DNA of 64,000 nucleotides from Owenia fusiformis. Taxonomy: Eukaryota; Annelida; Polychaeta; Sabellida; Oweniidae. The notes below the pieces were generated by a model. It saw nothing but the letters and a program-made list of their open reading frames with translations. It did not search any database and was not told the DNA's origin. The position numbers were made by a program, and so were the translations under genes. Numbering within the stretch: position 1 is the stretch's first letter; each line of letters starts with the position of its first letter. The stretch covers positions 32,692,109 through 32,756,108 of the forward strand of contig CAIIXF020000002.1 of NCBI GenBank assembly GCA_903813345.2, given 5' to 3'. Below are positions 41,601-56,600 of the stretch, piece after piece.

Positions 41601-44600
41601 ATTCTGAATAAGATGTAAAAAATCAAAAGAGTATATAGCTCTGTAGATGTGTTAATGCCCCTACAACTACAATTAAGTAAGACTTGTGTATGACTCAACA
41701 TGCATTCAGTTCAATTTTGGATATTCCCTCAACACATTTTACAGTGCCATCTAATGCCTCGGTCACATTTGATGGCAACCCTATGGCAGCCATTAAGCTT
41801 CCCAAAGTCAAGAGAAAGATGCAGCAGAGAATATAGGGATAAGCAGTAAGATGTAGATTTTCATATATCGATTTTGTGAAGCTACAGTAGCCGTATGGTC
41901 ACCATTGAGCAAATGTGATTGAGGATGTTAAAGTTATTCAATCCCATAACAAAATCCTCGCAAAACCAAAACAACCCTTATTAGGCATTATTATAGCACA
42001 GTCAAGCTTGTCATTTCATGATCTAGATCACATGACATGAAAGAATATGTGGTATTCACTACTGGACATGCATATTAAGCGTGACAAAATGAATCTACAT
42101 GTGATAAATCAATGTGAAAGAAATATTTCATTCCATTCTTCATGGATAGGCTTTGAGCGCTAATGGTGGAATATCATTTCAGAAAATGTACAGATATTCA
42201 CTTCAATAGAACGAAATATTTGTATGATTCCTTCCTAGTATGAGTCAAGCATTCTACCCTAGTCCCTGAACCCCTCCCCTCCTCCTTTTCTACTTCACCA
42301 GTATTGGGAAGGCAAAGATGACGTACATCTAGGGGGGAAGAGTTTTGGAACAAGACTAATTCTATCCAAGCAGGTCAATATATAATGCCACACTAAAATG
42401 TCACACTGGCCAGGTTATTTCACTATATTTTCTTAACAATTTGAATATGGAGCACCCAAGGTTTCTGGCATTTCCATCCCATTTGATCACTGTTGTCTGT
42501 TGACTTTATTCCTTGCAAATTCCACTCCATTTTGCATTTAAAACATAACCACCATGACATTTTGTGTAATATTATTTTGAGAGCAAAATAGCATACCTGT
42601 TTGAGGGAAACGTTTAATCTTGAGCTCCAGCTGGCCTGATTTCACCGATTCTTTAATCCAGAAATTGATTGGTCCGAGGAACTGATTATCAACATCACGC
42701 CCATTTATGGATATAATTTCATCGCCTTCTTGGAGTTCACAGACATCAGCAGCACTCCCTATAAATAACAAGATACCAATTGATAAATATCACGTCCATT
42801 TATGGATATAATCTCATCGCCTTCTTGGAGTTCACAGACATCAGCAGCACTCCCTATAAATAACAAGATACCAATTGATAAATATCACGTCCATTTATGG
42901 ATATAATCTCATCGCCTTCTTGGAGTTCACAGACATCAGCAGCACTACCTATAAATAACAAGACACCCATTGATAAATATCACACCTTTTTTATCCAAGA
43001 ATTCAAAATGGCCACCATGTAATTTACCCAACATGCTCAAAATCTTATCAGATCTTGGCATTAGTCTGCTCTTACATCTGTAAGCTGAATGAATAAGCAG
43101 TGTTACTAGACAAGATTTTAGTCCCAAAGGGCCAAGGTACTAATCAGCAAAAGGTGATGACAAAATAAAAAATAGCTCTGTTTTAAAAGATAGATGTCAT
43201 TTATCATGTTTTTTAATATATTAACAGTATCCTACCTAGAGTGACTTTCTCAACCAGAACAGCGCCACCTTTATCCCTGCCTCCACTGACGGTAAACCCA
43301 AAACCTCGATTATTGTTTGGTCGTTGGCTCATATTAATGGTCATATCTCTCCCTTCTCCTGCCTGGAAACAAGTTAATTGAGACTTGAAATTTATGAAAA
43401 ATACAACATACTTTTGTTAATTTTCTTTCAAAACTGTGAATCGGACCTCATCTGTTCAAAATTATATTAGTATCTCTCTCAATTCGCCTATTTACATTTT
43501 TACATTTTAAGAAATGTCTGCCGAAAAACAAAATCAATCCTTAATCCTTCACCCAGAAGGAAATTACTTTTGAGAAAAATGACACCTCAATATCTAATCC
43601 AGTGCTTTTATCAAGTAATGAGTCTAAAACAGTTCCATGTGTCTACCTTTCTCTGTGAATAAGTTTTTCTAGGAGCCTCAACCTTGGGTACTGGCTTCAC
43701 TTGTGACTGAAACAAACAAAAATCAAACATTTACATTTTTATTTTAAAGCTAAAACAAGACAATTGTTAGTCATTGATTAAATATTAAGAATTGTCAATT
43801 GAACACAACAAAGACATTGATTGAGTAAAACAGTCATAACTCACGGCCAAAAATAGCTATTGACTGGAAAATAGGCAGTTTTCAAATAAACAGACAATGA
43901 CTGCATATGAATATTGTTTGAATCAAATAATGAAACAAACCATGCATTATCAAAAGGTAGTGATTTAAGTTTCATAAATCACTGGAAAATAAAGAAGAAT
44001 CGAGACTGAACAGACATGGATTACCAAAGAAGTCGACAGTTCTGACAGTTTATTTAAGTTTCGAGAAAAATCCTGAGATAAAAATATTAAAGCATATGCT
44101 TTATGAACTTACTGGTTCTGGATCTGGTATTGCGGGGACAGCTGGTTTTTTAAAGATGTCATCATCTTCAGATGGGTAAATATTCATATTGCGCAGTTTT
44201 GATTTCCTGATTGTTATTGGGTTTTCCTCTTCTTCTTCTAAAGGGTATGATGGTAGGCCACTGCGCCTTCGCTCCCTGTTGATGAATAAATGAAACAGGG
44301 AATTCATTAACTCCGATTTTCTATGGTTCTTTTTCCGAAAAGTTTTGTTTGCAACCATTTTCATTTTTAAGGGAATAACCTCCCATGACCTCCTATTTAT
44401 TCTTTGTAAATACACTTCAAATAACAAAATGTTAGTTTGTGTGTAATCAGTATCAACTATGGCTTCTTTGATCCTCTTGTCAAAAATACATTTTTTGTTC
44501 TTGTTAAATCAACAACGAAACTTTTTTAAACACCTGAGGACTGGTTTAAATACACATCTTAAAACGAAGAATAAACCATTTTCATGAAAGATTAGAATGT

Positions 44601-47600
44601 GTACCTGTCTTCCACCATTTCAGCAAAAGTTTTAGATTTTCGCCGGGGGAGATCTGCTAATTCTCTCATCGATTTCTCCTCTTTGTAGACTTCTGTATCT
44701 TCCACGCGCTGTAAGGTCGCTGAGGATTTGCGTCGCCTCTTGTCCTTCCAACTTGATAGATTCTGAAACAGAGAAATCAAAATTAATCTTTGGAATTATT
44801 CAATTCATATTTGAATCAGTGATCTCCATAGCATGAAAGTAACCTGGTGATGCACCATGTTGAAAATTTGAAAACTACATGCCACCCTGTTAAAAATCTG
44901 TCTGTATCCTGGCAAAGGGTTGAAATATTGATATATTTTGACCAAAACTGGTACAATTAGGATTAAGCAACTATTGAGAAAAAAATCCTTAAGAGAGCAC
45001 TGTAAATACTAAATATATCACACAACAAAATCATTCCCTTAGTAACTCCAACACAACTTGTATTTTACAAACCTTTTCAACTGAATCATCCATATTTCAC
45101 CTGAGTACAATAACTATTGCAATAATTCAGAAGACCTTAATTCTTATGTTATCAAATAAATTCAACTAATGTATTCATTAGACTTTAATCAATTTCAGAC
45201 TGAGGCAATGTAATATGTAATTGTATAAACCAATGTACACTGTTTACAAAAATGAATAAATACACATGTACAATGTTATTCAACAAAATATAAGGAAACA
45301 ATTACATATGATAAGTAGAACGATAACTTCCTGTCATGTAACAACTCTCACTTGGCTAAGGATATGTGCCTTAGGTAACCTACTGAGTAACCATAAAGTA
45401 CCTTAGTTAACCTACTGGGTAGCCATATATGTCTTGGGTAACCTACTGGGTAGCCATAAAGTATATTAGATACACAACTGAGTGATCATAAAGTGAAAAT
45501 CCAATCAAAATATTGAGTGTTCCATATAAAAAGGGCAAGTGAGGTAACAATTGCATAACACCAACAATTATGCTAAAAACATTGTTCCTGGTCAAGCAGG
45601 CCAGGGTATGAAAAAGAAATGCTAATACGTGATCTAAACTGAACCGAAAATGTACTTTATTTTCAAAGAAACATTTATTTGACATTAGCAATTTCTGTTT
45701 CTGTGAGTAGAACTTCAACTTGAGATTAGGGGTCCTGATCAGGACTCAGAGATATCTTAAATTGGGAGCGGCTAAAACTGTTCACATCCAGGTTTTAGTA
45801 TACACCATGACACCGGATAAACTTACATTTTGCCAATCTCCTTCTGTCGTGACTAACTCAGTTTTCTTTTGTTTTTGTATCTCTGCCTGTTTAACCATTA
45901 ATTGAGCTTGTGCTGCCATCTCTTGGGCAGCATGACCTGCAAGATAATATAATATAATAGAAATAGTATAATACAATAGTACAATAATACAACATTTTGC
46001 ATGTTTAGTCTTGTACTGAGGTAGTTGTACACCCAGAGGCCTCAAAATTCAGTTACGGTAAAGTGTAATACTATATAATTTTATGTTAAAAAGTTCATTC
46101 CATAATCAATGATTTCATTATTCTTTTAATGAAAGTGAAATAAGCTGGGTAGTCTAACACATGGGACATACCTGCTATAAACTGTAGAGGGTTTGTTGGA
46201 GGCTTGGCAGCACTATCGCGACGCAAGGGCATCGTTCGTACCATATCATCTGAAACACTTGACCCAGGGGATCGCTTGTGCCCATCATGGTAATCTTCCC
46301 CCATTGAAGAACTCCCAGGACTACGTGGCCCATTATATTCATACTTAAAGTCATGTGGCACAGTTGCGCCTAATTTCCGTGACGGCATATTTTCAATATC
46401 ACCAGAGCTCTCGGAATAATTTGCATCATAAGATCCGTGAGAGTCATAAGAGTGATCCCGAATGTGATATGGATCTGGGGTATATGGTGATTCTGCAGTT
46501 TTTGTAAATGAGCTAAATGCGGAGTCTATGGACTCATTGTTATGCAGTTGTTTCTCTCTGTGTGTGTTGGTGTCTGTTATTAAACCTGAGAAAGCGCTAG
46601 TGTCTAGCTTGGGGCCTGAGTATCCTCTGTCTGGAGCTGCTTTGCCGATCCAGAAAATAGCTATTGCAACCTGAAATAACATTAACATGAAAAGGTACAA
46701 TAAGTTGGTTTTTGAGTATAGTAAAACTGTAAGAAAACTGTAATGTATAACAATTACAACAAGGCATTAAGGTGCAAAATGTCACCACCTGCCATTTGTT
46801 ACAGATGCCCAACGTTGACCGCCAAATGCTGACTGAAGAACTTTGACTGCCAAACACAGTCCACAAAAAGTTGGAAAACAATATGTGAGCACTTATCATG
46901 GTCAATTCCCAGTCGATTTTATCCCACCAACTCTCAACACATATAACAAACCTCACTAATCTTGTTACGATCAACACCTTTTCTCACTGATTTTTGAACA
47001 AAATGCTTGATTTCCAGTAGCTTTGTATAATTTAGAGTGTTGAGTATATGCCTGTTATTCCTTGTTGATTTTACACTTTTTACACTAATCTCTGATTTAA
47101 AACCACTATGAAATATAACTCATTGCAAAACCTCTTTATTCTGTCTGCCCCTTGATCTACTGTCGGTTCACTCCTATTGAGGAGCATATAGTATTTTATT
47201 TTACGAAAATCTGAAATTTCTGGTAGATTAATGATTTTTAATCCTCCCTTCTGGTTCTTTCTCTATACTCTATTTTCTATAAATTATATTCTGTTGTAAA
47301 CGTCTTGTATCAAATCTCATTCTGACTCACAGTCCTATCGTTGCTGATCTGAAAATCACTGAGAAATTGACATTAAATTCTGTGAAAATGATTTCTTCCG
47401 CAATCACGTTCCCCAGATAATCTCAACAACATAAACCTTTCGCCCTCTTTTAAAATGACATCACATCCCAAATAGCTACCTTCATAATGACATTCTAGTA
47501 TTCCTCAGAGGAGGTACATTCTCAGATGACGTCATTTGTATCACATGACTAAATGAACCAATCAGATTTTAGGATATCGGAAAATTTAGTAAGTTACGGT

Positions 47601-50600
47601 GGATAAATCATACTTTTTTTGTTTAACTCTTGAAAACACTCTTGAAAATGTAAATACGTTTGATGTTTTAATATGCAATTGAATGGATTATACTCTGGGT
47701 CATGTTGACCTTGATAAAGCAGGTAGCTCAACAAAGCTGTCTCCAAATATATAGTAAATTGTAATTCTCTCATACTCAATTTTATAAAATTTAGTTCAAT
47801 TTGGGTACATGTGGCTATGTTTTTCACCTAATCATACTTATCTATGGTGACATTCTGAGCTTGAAGAGACTCCTTCTATGGGTACATACCTAATGTAGAG
47901 ATATGTTTATTCACCATTACCTTAACATTACCCTAAATGGTATATAATACATGTACTTTACCATGGTATTATGTTATGGTATAATACACATCTTAATAAA
48001 AGAAACCTCCTTTTAGTATCTATATACACATGTACTCCATTTTACATAAGTATGTAAACAATGGAACAAAGTTTCAGGTTAACATTAATATTGCAAGAAT
48101 AGCTCGCCTCATTGATTTTGCAATCATGTTCACTAATTTCCCCCATAATTCATTTCTTATCGCTGACAGTTCATTTACTCAGCTCAGGTAAAAACGGGAG
48201 ATAAGTTAGAATCTAAATGACACATTGACTCTTTGGTCTATCAATAGAGTAGGGTATGCTATCGCAATCAGGTTTCCTAAGTGCTATTTCACCAGCTTAG
48301 AGATAAAACATATTTTATTTTTTCCTCTCAAAGAAGTTATATGAAAGACCAGCATGCATTCATTGCCAAAAAGTAAAACTAGCCTTTTTATGTTATATAA
48401 AAAATACAATTGATTTTTTCAGAAAAATATATAAGAGTTTTACATCAGTGTCAATTATCGTCCTTATGCTAATGTAAAAGATATCAGTTTCAGTGGTACA
48501 ACTAATATTCCACTTACCCAAAGTCTCAGTGCAATCAGTCAAAATATTCCTACATATTTTCCAAAAATTGAACCAAATCCTTCATGACATGAAGTGCGTG
48601 ATAACATGAACTTCAATAACTTTTTTATGCCAGCATAAGTAGTCAGAATAAGACACAATCTGCAGTGATTGCCACATCAATGTCTGTTTCACTCGTTTAT
48701 TGTAGATTCAAATCTTGCACATTATTTTCCATTAATAACAAGATCACATTGACCTTGTACTTGTATTATACCAAAGCAAACAGAACGAGAGCCATGAGAT
48801 TTCTTGATAATGGGAGTTAAAGGAGTAAAATGTCCTAAATATACAAATCCAAACACCCTAAGGTGAAAATATTTGGTTTCTAGCTTACCCGACACAGTGC
48901 TAATATAGCTGGCAGAATCAATATTATTTCAACAAAATTATTTAATGATTTAATTCCGCTCAAAATATTATATCAATAGCAAGACTTAACAGGAATGTTC
49001 AGAAATATGCATGGTAATATTGAAGGAGTCTTTCACCCCAAGATTTGGAATGTTGATATGTTGTAGATTGCTTAAAGGGGCAATAAAGACCAAAGAGTAT
49101 AGAGTATTATAAGGAATCTTTTCAAAAAGTATGCTAGCAATTCCTCATTGAAGATTTAAGACGGAGAAATGTCAATATTTATTAGAGTACATTTTAGAAA
49201 TTTTATGCCAGATAACATTAAAAACCAAAGGAGTAAAATAACAAAAACAGTGGGAGAAATATAAGCCAGGAATATCCCTTTAACTGAACATGTTTACAGT
49301 TTAAGCCTGAAATATCCCTTTAACTGAACTTGTAGATGATACAAGCCTGGAATATCCCTTTAAGTGAACAGATCCCTGGTATATGTCATCTGTTAGTAGC
49401 AGTTGACATCCAGATGATTTTATCAGATCTTACTACCTTATAGTCCATTTTATTACACCTGTGTGGGCCCCTATATACTCAACAGAGATTTATGTCAATG
49501 ACTTTCACATTACAAGGTGTGAGCTTGATACAAATTCTAAATTTGTAGTCAGGTTTTTTACTATATGATAGCAGACATCTTAATTGTTCAATTGACTTTG
49601 AATTCTACCAGTATATGAAATATCATTGAGTTATTGTTTCTAATTCAAAATAGAGAATTTATAGCTTGGAACAAGAAGTTGGAAAACAAGCGCGAAATAA
49701 GCTCTCTAAAAGTGCAGAGCTCTTCAAATTGTTTTGAAATACCAGAGCATTAGATAAGAGAATTAAGCGTAAGGACAAAGAAAATTTCAAACATGATTAA
49801 GGTGATCATAAATTCAAATCACATCCTAACTTAGAGATGAAGTTTACAAAAAATCTTATGAAAATACCGTAAACACATAAACTACCCACATAAAAAATTC
49901 CCACGCCAGTCTCACACATTTTTCAGTATTTTCTCTAAAATTTGATTGAGGTGTCAGATTTTCTGGAATTTTATACAACCGTGAATGTCATCTCATATCT
50001 TTTTACTTTATTCCTCGCTAATTTCACTTTTTTCTACTATATTTTGCATTTTTAAACATGACTTATGTGATATTTTATTTCAACGAACTATCCCCCTCTT
50101 CTGCCTAATATTTTCTCTGGTGTCTTGGGCAAACATTTTAACATATTTTAACCTGTCATTTATTGATTTTGGCGATGTTGGGAGCTAACTAGTGTTTAAC
50201 ATGTGCTAGAGTTACACTTAAATGTGACACTGAAATTTTTACCTCATTAAAATTCAAAGTAAAAGTTTTATGTCTTTGAGGTGAAGAATATATGAAACAT
50301 TATCACTAATGTTGACGTGTTGCTACTTTTCATTGTTGAAATCTATGACAAAGGAATGACACTAATACACTCATCTTTGTTCACTTAGCAGCGGCTCCCA
50401 TCACAGTTAAGTCAAGAATCGTTGGACAGAATGTTAGTACAAATGCACTCACCTTCGGTTCGTGCTTTGTACAACATTCTGTCCAACTCGTGCTGAATTT
50501 CACCATATTGAATGGCCTATCATTATTTATTCCTTAATTGATAGTACTATAATTATGTAAATATGAACCCTGTTAACAACCATGATTTGGATGTGACACT

Positions 50601-53600
50601 GGAAAATTGGCACAATATGATAAAAAAAACATTTACCTTATAACACCCCTTCTTCAGGTATACTCCATAATTGAAATCTATGACAAAGGAATGACAATAC
50701 ACTCATCTTTGTTCGCTGCGGCTCCATTGAAGACCATAGTGTGCAAAGATGCTATCTACTCTTGATTCCAAAAAGGCTCTTTTTATAAAAGTGTGACATA
50801 TCATGATTGAAGCCAAGAATATGAGCAAGAACCTATCATAACACCCCCCCCCCACCCTCCTCTAATTCCCTTTCATCTTTCAGAGCCCAGCTCATTGAGC
50901 ATGGCAAACCATATTATAAATTCAACATTGATAGTACTATAATTGTATAAACATGAACCCTGTCAACAACCATGAACTGGATGTGACACTTTGGAAACTT
51001 GGCACAATATGATGAAAAAAAACATTTACCTTACAACACCCCTTCTTCAGGTATACTCCATAATTTTAATCCAAAGCACTTACCCCTAGATGTCATTTAC
51101 ATGTTGAATGCTCTTTTCCATTTATTGCCTGGCATTCTAATATGAAAGTCGTATTAACAAAACACAATGAAAATCAATCCAGGTTTAGAGACGATAAAAT
51201 AACACATGATTTTCTATGCTTACATTTCTTTACTTTCTCTTTCTCACTAACTGTTTTGTTAAGTCTATTTAAATTTACATATTACCAATTTGTCTCTCAT
51301 AAAAAGGGACCTTGTCATCTATCAGAGGTTTTACAAGCAAAGGTATATATGCATAATAGCTATAGGCCTTATTTTAAAGAATTCACTGTCAACAAAACAA
51401 GCCAAATAATGTAAGTAAGGCCAAGAAACAAAAATATGTTTCAGTAACGATTCACAACAAGGCATTAACATGCAAAATGTCACCGCCTGCCATTTGCTAC
51501 AGATGCTGACCACCAGACCGCCGAATGCAAAACACCAACTAACAAACACCAGATGCTGTATTGTACACCAACCCAAACACCATACAAAAAATGGAAACTA
51601 CATGTACTGTACATAATAACAATACGTCACAACCATGCACATGTCGAAAATTATCAAAGACACCAAAAGTCTGACAACCCCATGGAAGACCTCCAAGTTA
51701 AGACATCTGGAGACTATTTGTGACAATATTTTTAATAGACTGGTCTTTCTGCATTACTTTGAAATCTTATCGAAATTGCACATATAATGAGATCTGAGCA
51801 AAACCCCTATTGCCATCTATTCATCCATCCATAGCAAGTACCCAATTGGAACTTTCAATCAAGTATCTCATCTTGTCTTTACCCGAAAGTTATTTGTTTT
51901 TTAAACTTATTTTAAGACAGAAAAGGGCCACTAAACATATATTTCACAATATAAGGCCTGACTGTATAATTTTGAAGAGGTGAACATACAATCTCGATGT
52001 CCAAGCTTCATGTACAACATTCCAATCATTGGATAACTGGACCCCTTGTCAATAGCAATAATGGCCATCATGTTTATTAAGAAAGGACATGTGGCCCCTG
52101 TCTCATACAGTAAAATGTTATCACATTTATAACACAGGAAAAATCTCACTTTTTGCCCAAATTTCAGGAGTCAAAAGATCAAAAGATCTTATACATGAAG
52201 TAATTAAAATTTTAGGGATATTTTTATGCCACCTATAAGCCTTTTTGATATGACTTTTTTATGTCAAATTGCCCATTTCTCTAAAAACTGAAAAGTCTGA
52301 TATTATGTAATAGAGAGTGCATACATAAAGCAGTTTGAATATGTACTACCTGCACTACCAATGTTGATAGATAGATGGACAAATGAGTAGATTGAAGGGT
52401 AGACAGAGGGATGTAGACAGATGCCTACCCAACTCCAAAAAATAAAGTGGGATCTATGCAAAAATATAAATATCTTGTTACAAGAGAAACCAGAACAACG
52501 GCAACGCCAAAGGGTAGCGAATCCCATCGAACAGAAATGGCTGGCATTTTTACAAACGAAGCGCAAATATCATAAAACAACACACCAGAAAGGCCACCAT
52601 TTTCAAAATGGTTGCTCACTAGCCAAGTTGTCATCAGAAGAAATAATATGCTTTTAAGTAGCCACCTCTGAAATTTTTTGAAAAATCGCACACGTACTTG
52701 TAAAATAACACACGTAAAAATGGTGGCCATTTTTCAAAATGGCCGAAAAATGGCCGACTACTCCCCAAAGTTTTATTAGACAATGTGCCATGCTTAAAGT
52801 ATTCACATATCAAATATGAACAAAATCGCTCCACTACTTTTCGAGTTATAGTAAAATACGTTAAAATGGCAGCCATTTTTCAAAATGGCCACCTTCTACC
52901 AAAAGCGTCATTAGAAATAGACGGTGTTCCATGCTTATAGTATTTACATACCAAATATGAACAAAATCGCTCCACTACTTTTCGAGTATTAGTAAAATAC
53001 GTTAAAATGGCGGCCATTTTTCAAAATTGTTTTCAAGATGGCCGCCTTCTACCAAAAGTGTCATAGGACAGTGTGCCATGCTTATAGTATTCACATACCA
53101 AATATGAACAAAATCGCTCCACTACTTTTCGAGTTATAGTAAAATACATTAAAATGGCGGCCATTTTTCAAAATATTTTTCAAAATGGCCGCCTTCTACC
53201 AAAAGTGTCATAGGACAGTGTGCCATGCGTATAGTATTCACATACCAAATATGAACAAAATCGCTCCACTACTTTTCGAGTTATAGTAAAATACGTTAAA
53301 ATGGCGGCCATTTTTCAAAATGGCCGCCTTCTACCAAAAGTGTCTTTAGACAGTGTGCAATGCTTATAGTATTCACACACCAAATATGAACAAAATCGCT
53401 CCACTATTTTTTGAGTTACAGCAAAAATCGTAAAATGACGAGTAAAGGCCACCATTTTTCAAGATGGCTGCCATGTGCTTTTTAATATCTACATTTTTAG
53501 CATTATTAATGTCCTTTATAATTTTTTTACATTTAAAACATATTGCTATTACAGTTTTACATATTGCATCTAAATTACTGTAAAATCGTCACTAAAATGG

Positions 53601-56600
53601 CTGCCATTTTGAAATGAGCGGCCATTTTGAAAATCGGCTTTCGAGCAGAACTTCTAACCCCATAGGGTATATGTGTACGAAATATGAACAAAATCGGGCC
53701 AACGGTATTTGAGTTATTGCCCGGACGGACGGACGGACAGACGGACGGATGGACGGATGGATGTACGGACGGACGTACGTACGGACGTACGGACGGACGG
53801 ACGGAGGCGTTCCCTATATCCCTCCGAACTTTGTTCGATGGGATAAAAATATTTAGTGGTGTTAATTAAAAACATGACTACATTACCTTAAGTGATGTGT
53901 TCCAATAACATTAGACTTCTACTATTATACCTAAAAACATGTACATTACCTTAACAATCTAAACGCCTCTTCGTTTTTGCTACTTCAACTATAAATTAAA
54001 TATCCAATAATGTCTCTAATAATATCTAATCATTCATCAATAAATCTGATTGCTCATTTATCCGATTCACTCTTATTTCACAAATTACAGTTTCTGCTTA
54101 TAAAAGGCACTGATTTACAGGTCCTTTGTTTTTCTTGTTCTTTTCATTAGATAGAACTCGTATTAGATTGTACATGAATATCACACAATGCTAAAAATCG
54201 ATCATTTTGTCCTGTAGTTGTTCAAACATTAGTAGCTGACAACCTCTTGAAGTCTGTATATTCAACAAAATGTCCGTCTGCCAAAACACATTTCACTTGA
54301 TTTCTCTCTAAAATTTGAAAGAAGTATCTATATTTGGGGTATTTTCATACAATTTTAAGTGCTGACTACACACCTGTGTACGTTATTCCTTGCTATAATC
54401 ATGCTTTTTTCTCTATTTTGCATTTTCAAATACAGCCACCATGAAATTTCACTCCTGAGCTAAGTAAACGTCTATACAACTACTTCAGTTTAGCCAATCA
54501 ATTGAAAAAATGTAAAACTAATCAGGACGATGGTGTTTTTGCTACTCAAAAATTGCAGAAAAGTGAAATCACCAAAAATTAAGTAAATAAACATAATTGT
54601 ATAGACATGCTTCGTAATCAGAGACTTTTCAATTTCAGTAGAGAAATAAATGAAAAAGAGAATTCCAGTATTTTTTGTACAAGGTTCAATGAAATAATGC
54701 TAAAATGATACTCTAATTTAACAGTCCAATATTTCTCTTTTGTGAAAATAATGGACTCAAAATGTATGTTAATTTACTTCTGTTGATAGCTTGTGTTAAA
54801 ATAGCATACTACCTTTGTGCTAAAGTATTTGTAGTTCAGTAACAAAAACATATTTTAAGCAAGTATACAAATCATATGAATGTATAATTATGAAACTGAT
54901 AAAAATGTAAAGAATATGATCATGTACAGTATTTGAAATATGTGAACATTATATTATATTACATTTCAAATGTAAATAATCTGAATGAGAATAAATTCAT
55001 TATATCCTCTTTGTATTACTTCATCCAAATGGATCAAATGAAGATAAAAAGACTCAAATCATCAAATTCCACTAGACGATGCTCTGGATACAATTTACTT
55101 TGGGGAAATAGAGAGGGGCTGACGATAGGTTGGGTTGATGACTAGGAACTTATGGCAAGGCTACTAGGTATTAACAAATAAAAATGTTACATAACAATAC
55201 ATCATAGAAACAAGGCATCAACATGCAAAATGTCACAGCCTGCTATTTGTTACAGACACCAAAGACCAAACTCCGAATCTCTGATCGCCAAACTCAGAAT
55301 GCCAAACACTGTCCAAAAATGATGGAGACTATAAAAACACGTCATCACTTGTGGTGTTGACATAAGTCATCACTTGTGGTGGTGACATAAGTCATCACTT
55401 GTGGTGGTGACATAAGTCATCACTTGTGACGGTGACACAAGTCATCACTTGTGGTGGTGACATAAGTCATCACTTGTGGTGGTGACATAAGTCATCATTT
55501 TTGGTCACTTATGGTGGTGACATAAGTCATCACTTGTGGTGGTGACAAAACAATACTGAAACAGAGAATGGAGATAGGGTAGAGAAAAATAGAGGGCTTT
55601 GGGAGGGGTGGGGTTAAGACTAAAGACGTACAACAAGGCTAATAATCATTAAAACCAGCATGATATATGACACTTGTTAAACAACTCCATCTTGAATAAA
55701 TTATCAAAAGTTCTTGAAAGTTTATCTGCAGTACTAAATTAAAAAGATAAATTTGGTTTCATCGTGAGATTTTTTAACTCATAAATCCATTGATCACCGG
55801 TATCAAACCAACTTTGGGAAATGTTTATTTATTTAAGGTGGATTTACAAGACACAAAAGACCAAATGATGATATAGTAAAACATGTAATCTTTGATTTTC
55901 ATGTAGTAATAAATGTATGAAGTAAACAGGATGACTCTTTATACTAGTAAAGTTGAAACATAAAAGAAATGTGTAGGCTGAGACTTTGATTGAAAAATAA
56001 TAGTATGTTTAGATCAACGGGATGGCCTTTTCTGATAAACTTATTTGTACTATTCAAAAACACTTCTTACTATGAAACTACGTATGGGAACACCTCTTTC
56101 AAGTGAAAATCTCTCAAACGTTCACCTCTCTCACGTTGACACTTCTTTTCAAATGAACACCTCATTCAAGTGAAAACTCAAATTCAAATGAAAATCTCTC
56201 AATTGACGACCTCTCTCAAGAAAACTTACCTCAAGTGAAGGCCTCTCTCAAGTAAAAATCTCTCTAAGAAAGTCTCTCTCAAGTGAAAACTTGTTTCAAA
56301 TAAATACGTCTCTCAAAGGGACACCTCTTGCAAGTGAAACTTCTCTCAAGTAAAACTTCTCTCAAGTGAAAACCTCACTCCAGTGAAAACCTCTCTCAAG
56401 TGAAAACCTCTCTCAAATGACCATCATATATCTGTATATATACCAGGATATTGTGAATTTCCACATATTAAACCTTCAACGCTATGTTGTTTGTCACCCA
56501 ACTTCTTTTTCTTCTAACATTTATCATAAAACAAAATTGCATATTAGGAAATACAAATATATAGAATATCATAATATGTACTTACATTTCTTATTCTTCT

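Larger units (their letters stand above)
46671..56585 (-). other. Intron 2 of the LMO7-like gene (repeat-rich)
   Basis: No convincing exon on either strand. It contains family A and B repeats, a local duplication, a hairpin, the 140-bp array with GGAC tail and two minisatellites, listed separately. Parts such as 47120-49000 and 53900-54290 hold nothing I can name. Confidence 0.7.

Noticed and set aside
51142-51414. 90-codon plus-strand open frame in intron 2
   Set aside because: Low-complexity translation of AT-rich DNA overlapping repeat sequence; no recognisable domain or splice context.
53684-53869. Open frame with repeated GRTDG/TDGRTYG
   Set aside because: Translation of the GGAC microsatellite.
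55345-55560. CRISPR-like array of 25-bp repeats
   Set aside because: The units are contiguous with no unique spacers, in an animal intron; it is a minisatellite.
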